Assembly (NCBI GenBank): GCA_023393815.1
Contig: JAEXBU010000103.1
Coordinates: forward strand, 1 to 22,470
Direction of reading: 5' to 3'
DNA length: 22,470 bases
From: Bacillota bacterium
GTDB taxonomy: Bacteria > Bacillota > Clostridia > Tissierellales > Peptoniphilaceae
The position numbers and the translations under genes were made by a program. The notes beneath the pieces were generated by a model. It was not told the DNA's origin. It ran no database searches and was given only the letters and a program-made list of their open reading frames with translations. Shown piece by piece: positions 22,065 through 22,470 of this stretch (positions within the stretch are counted from its first letter, which is position 1; each line of letters opens with the position of its first letter).

Positions 22065-22470
22065 ATGAAAAATAATAAAAATGTACCACAACTAAGATTT
22101 GAAGGCTTTACTGAAGATTGGGAACAGCGTAAGTTTGAAGATATAGCTGTTCGTTCTTCTACGATAAGCTCCGATAGCGGTTTGCCAAGAGTTGAATACG
22201 AAGATATTATTTCAGGAACAGGTTGTCTTAACAAAGATATATTTGCTAAAGAAAGTGATAAGACCGGCATTGTTTTTCATAAAGGAGATGTACTTTATGG
22301 AAAACTTCGTCCATATCTGCAAAATTGGCTTTTACCCTCGTTTAATGGGCTTGCAGTGGGAGATTTTTGGGTTTTACAGCCACAAAATGCTGATAGCAGT
22401 TTCCTGTATAGGTTAATTCAGAGTCGCCAATTTGATGAGGTTGCCAATCAATCCACAGGGACGAAAATGC
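22065..22470 (+). CDS. hsdS: Type I restriction-modification specificity subunit (3' partial)
   Basis: The first 135 codons are visible and the window ends inside the gene. It begins MKNNKNVPQLRFEGFTEDWE, then QRKFEDIA, the standard opening of HsdS proteins in Firmicutes. The first target-recognition domain follows (VEYEDIISGTG, then FHKGDVLYGKLRPYLQNWLL, NGLAVGDFWVLQ), containing the GDVLYGKLRPYL motif typical of HsdS. ATG 22065 follows TTGGAGG and a one-base gap after hsdM, so the two are cotranslated. It determines the DNA target of the complex. The second recognition domain, any inverted hsdS copies and hsdR lie outside the window. Confidence 0.95.
   Translation, partial: MKNNKNVPQLRFEGFTEDWEQRKFEDIAVRSSTISSDSGLPRVEYEDIISGTGCLNKDIFAKESDKTGIVFHKGDVLYGKLRPYLQNWLLPSFNGLAVGDFWVLQPQNADSSFLYRLIQSRQFDEVANQSTGTKM

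Larger units (their letters stand above)
13016..22470. mobile_element. Integrated element with serine recombinases and type I R-M cargo (right end outside)
   Basis: Left end placed at the GA dinucleotide where mod homology stops; the right end is outside the window. The element starts with a recombinase gene cassette (three large serine recombinases, two small SHOCT-like proteins and a helix-turn-helix/zinc-finger protein), followed by an antitoxin-like gene and hsdM and hsdS. Base composition is much more AT-rich than the left 13 kb throughout. GA is the known crossover dinucleotide of TnpX (Tn4451) and TndX (Tn5397). No conjugation genes are in view, so whether it is conjugative, mobilisable or only integrative is open. 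The boundary is inference from the broken gene; an empty site would prove it. Confidence 0.75.

Noticed and set aside
22065..22470. Possible phase-variable hsdS by inversion
   Set aside because: Only the first recognition domain is visible and no inverted copy is in the window; the recombinases here are of the large serine type used for integration. The idea cannot be supported from this sequence.
1..22470. CRISPR arrays, tRNA or rRNA genes
   Set aside because: No spaced direct repeats of CRISPR size, no cloverleaf-like sequence with a GTTCRANNC box, and no conserved rRNA segments were recognised on reading both strands.

Overview
The window joins two different DNAs. Positions 1 to about 13,017 look like the chromosome of a Gram-positive Firmicute. 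The evidence is consensus AGGAGG ribosome binding sites, vegetative -35/-10 promoters, a T-box leader, KtrAB, an EF-P with Lys32, and a CD1247-type protein beside efp. GC content is close to half. An anaerobic Clostridia/Tissierellia relative (perhaps Peptoniphilaceae) would fit, but the sequence alone does not name a genus. From about 13,017 to the end the DNA is clearly AT-rich and carries mobile-element genes.

Chromosomal part. A tight operon encodes KtrB (5' end outside the window), KtrA, a SpoU-family rRNA methyltransferase and HisS. It is followed by a promoter and a threonine T-box leader controlling thrS, with a small SGNH/GDSL hydrolase overlapping the end of thrS. After a terminator comes an operon of overlapping type IV pilus or pseudopilus genes: a PilO-like protein with a long Pro/Thr/Ser linker, three type IV prepilins, and a PilX/GspK-like protein ending in a bactofilin-like beta-helix. 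No pilus ATPase, platform protein or prepilin peptidase is present here. Next are efp, the CD1247-domain protein, two strong hairpins, and a secreted stalk-domain (copper amine oxidase N-like) protein behind an unusual structured leader. The chromosomal part ends with a small Xre-like regulator and the first 115 codons of a type III restriction-modification methyltransferase (Mod).

Junction and element. Mod reads normally up to ...DVIYI and then breaks exactly where the catalytic DPPY motif should begin, at a GA dinucleotide (13016-13017). GA is the crossover dinucleotide of TnpX/TndX-type large serine recombinases. The inserted DNA carries three large serine recombinases, two small SHOCT-like ORFs, and a helix-turn-helix/zinc-finger protein of the 'sigma-70-like' kind found in such cassettes. 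One small ORF and one recombinase point right; the other genes point left, and the two sets converge on a shared hairpin.

Beyond a divergent regulatory region lies a rightward operon. It contains a Phd/YefM-family antitoxin without a toxin, a 917-residue type I methyltransferase subunit HsdM, and the start of the specificity subunit HsdS, cut by the window edge. hsdR, the right end of the element and the rest of mod would lie to the right.

Most striking points: a mobile element carrying one restriction-modification system has destroyed another at its catalytic codons; a solo antitoxin-like repressor heads the hsd operon; a duplicated AAARTAATTACT motif sits between that operon and the recombinase cassette and may link their control.
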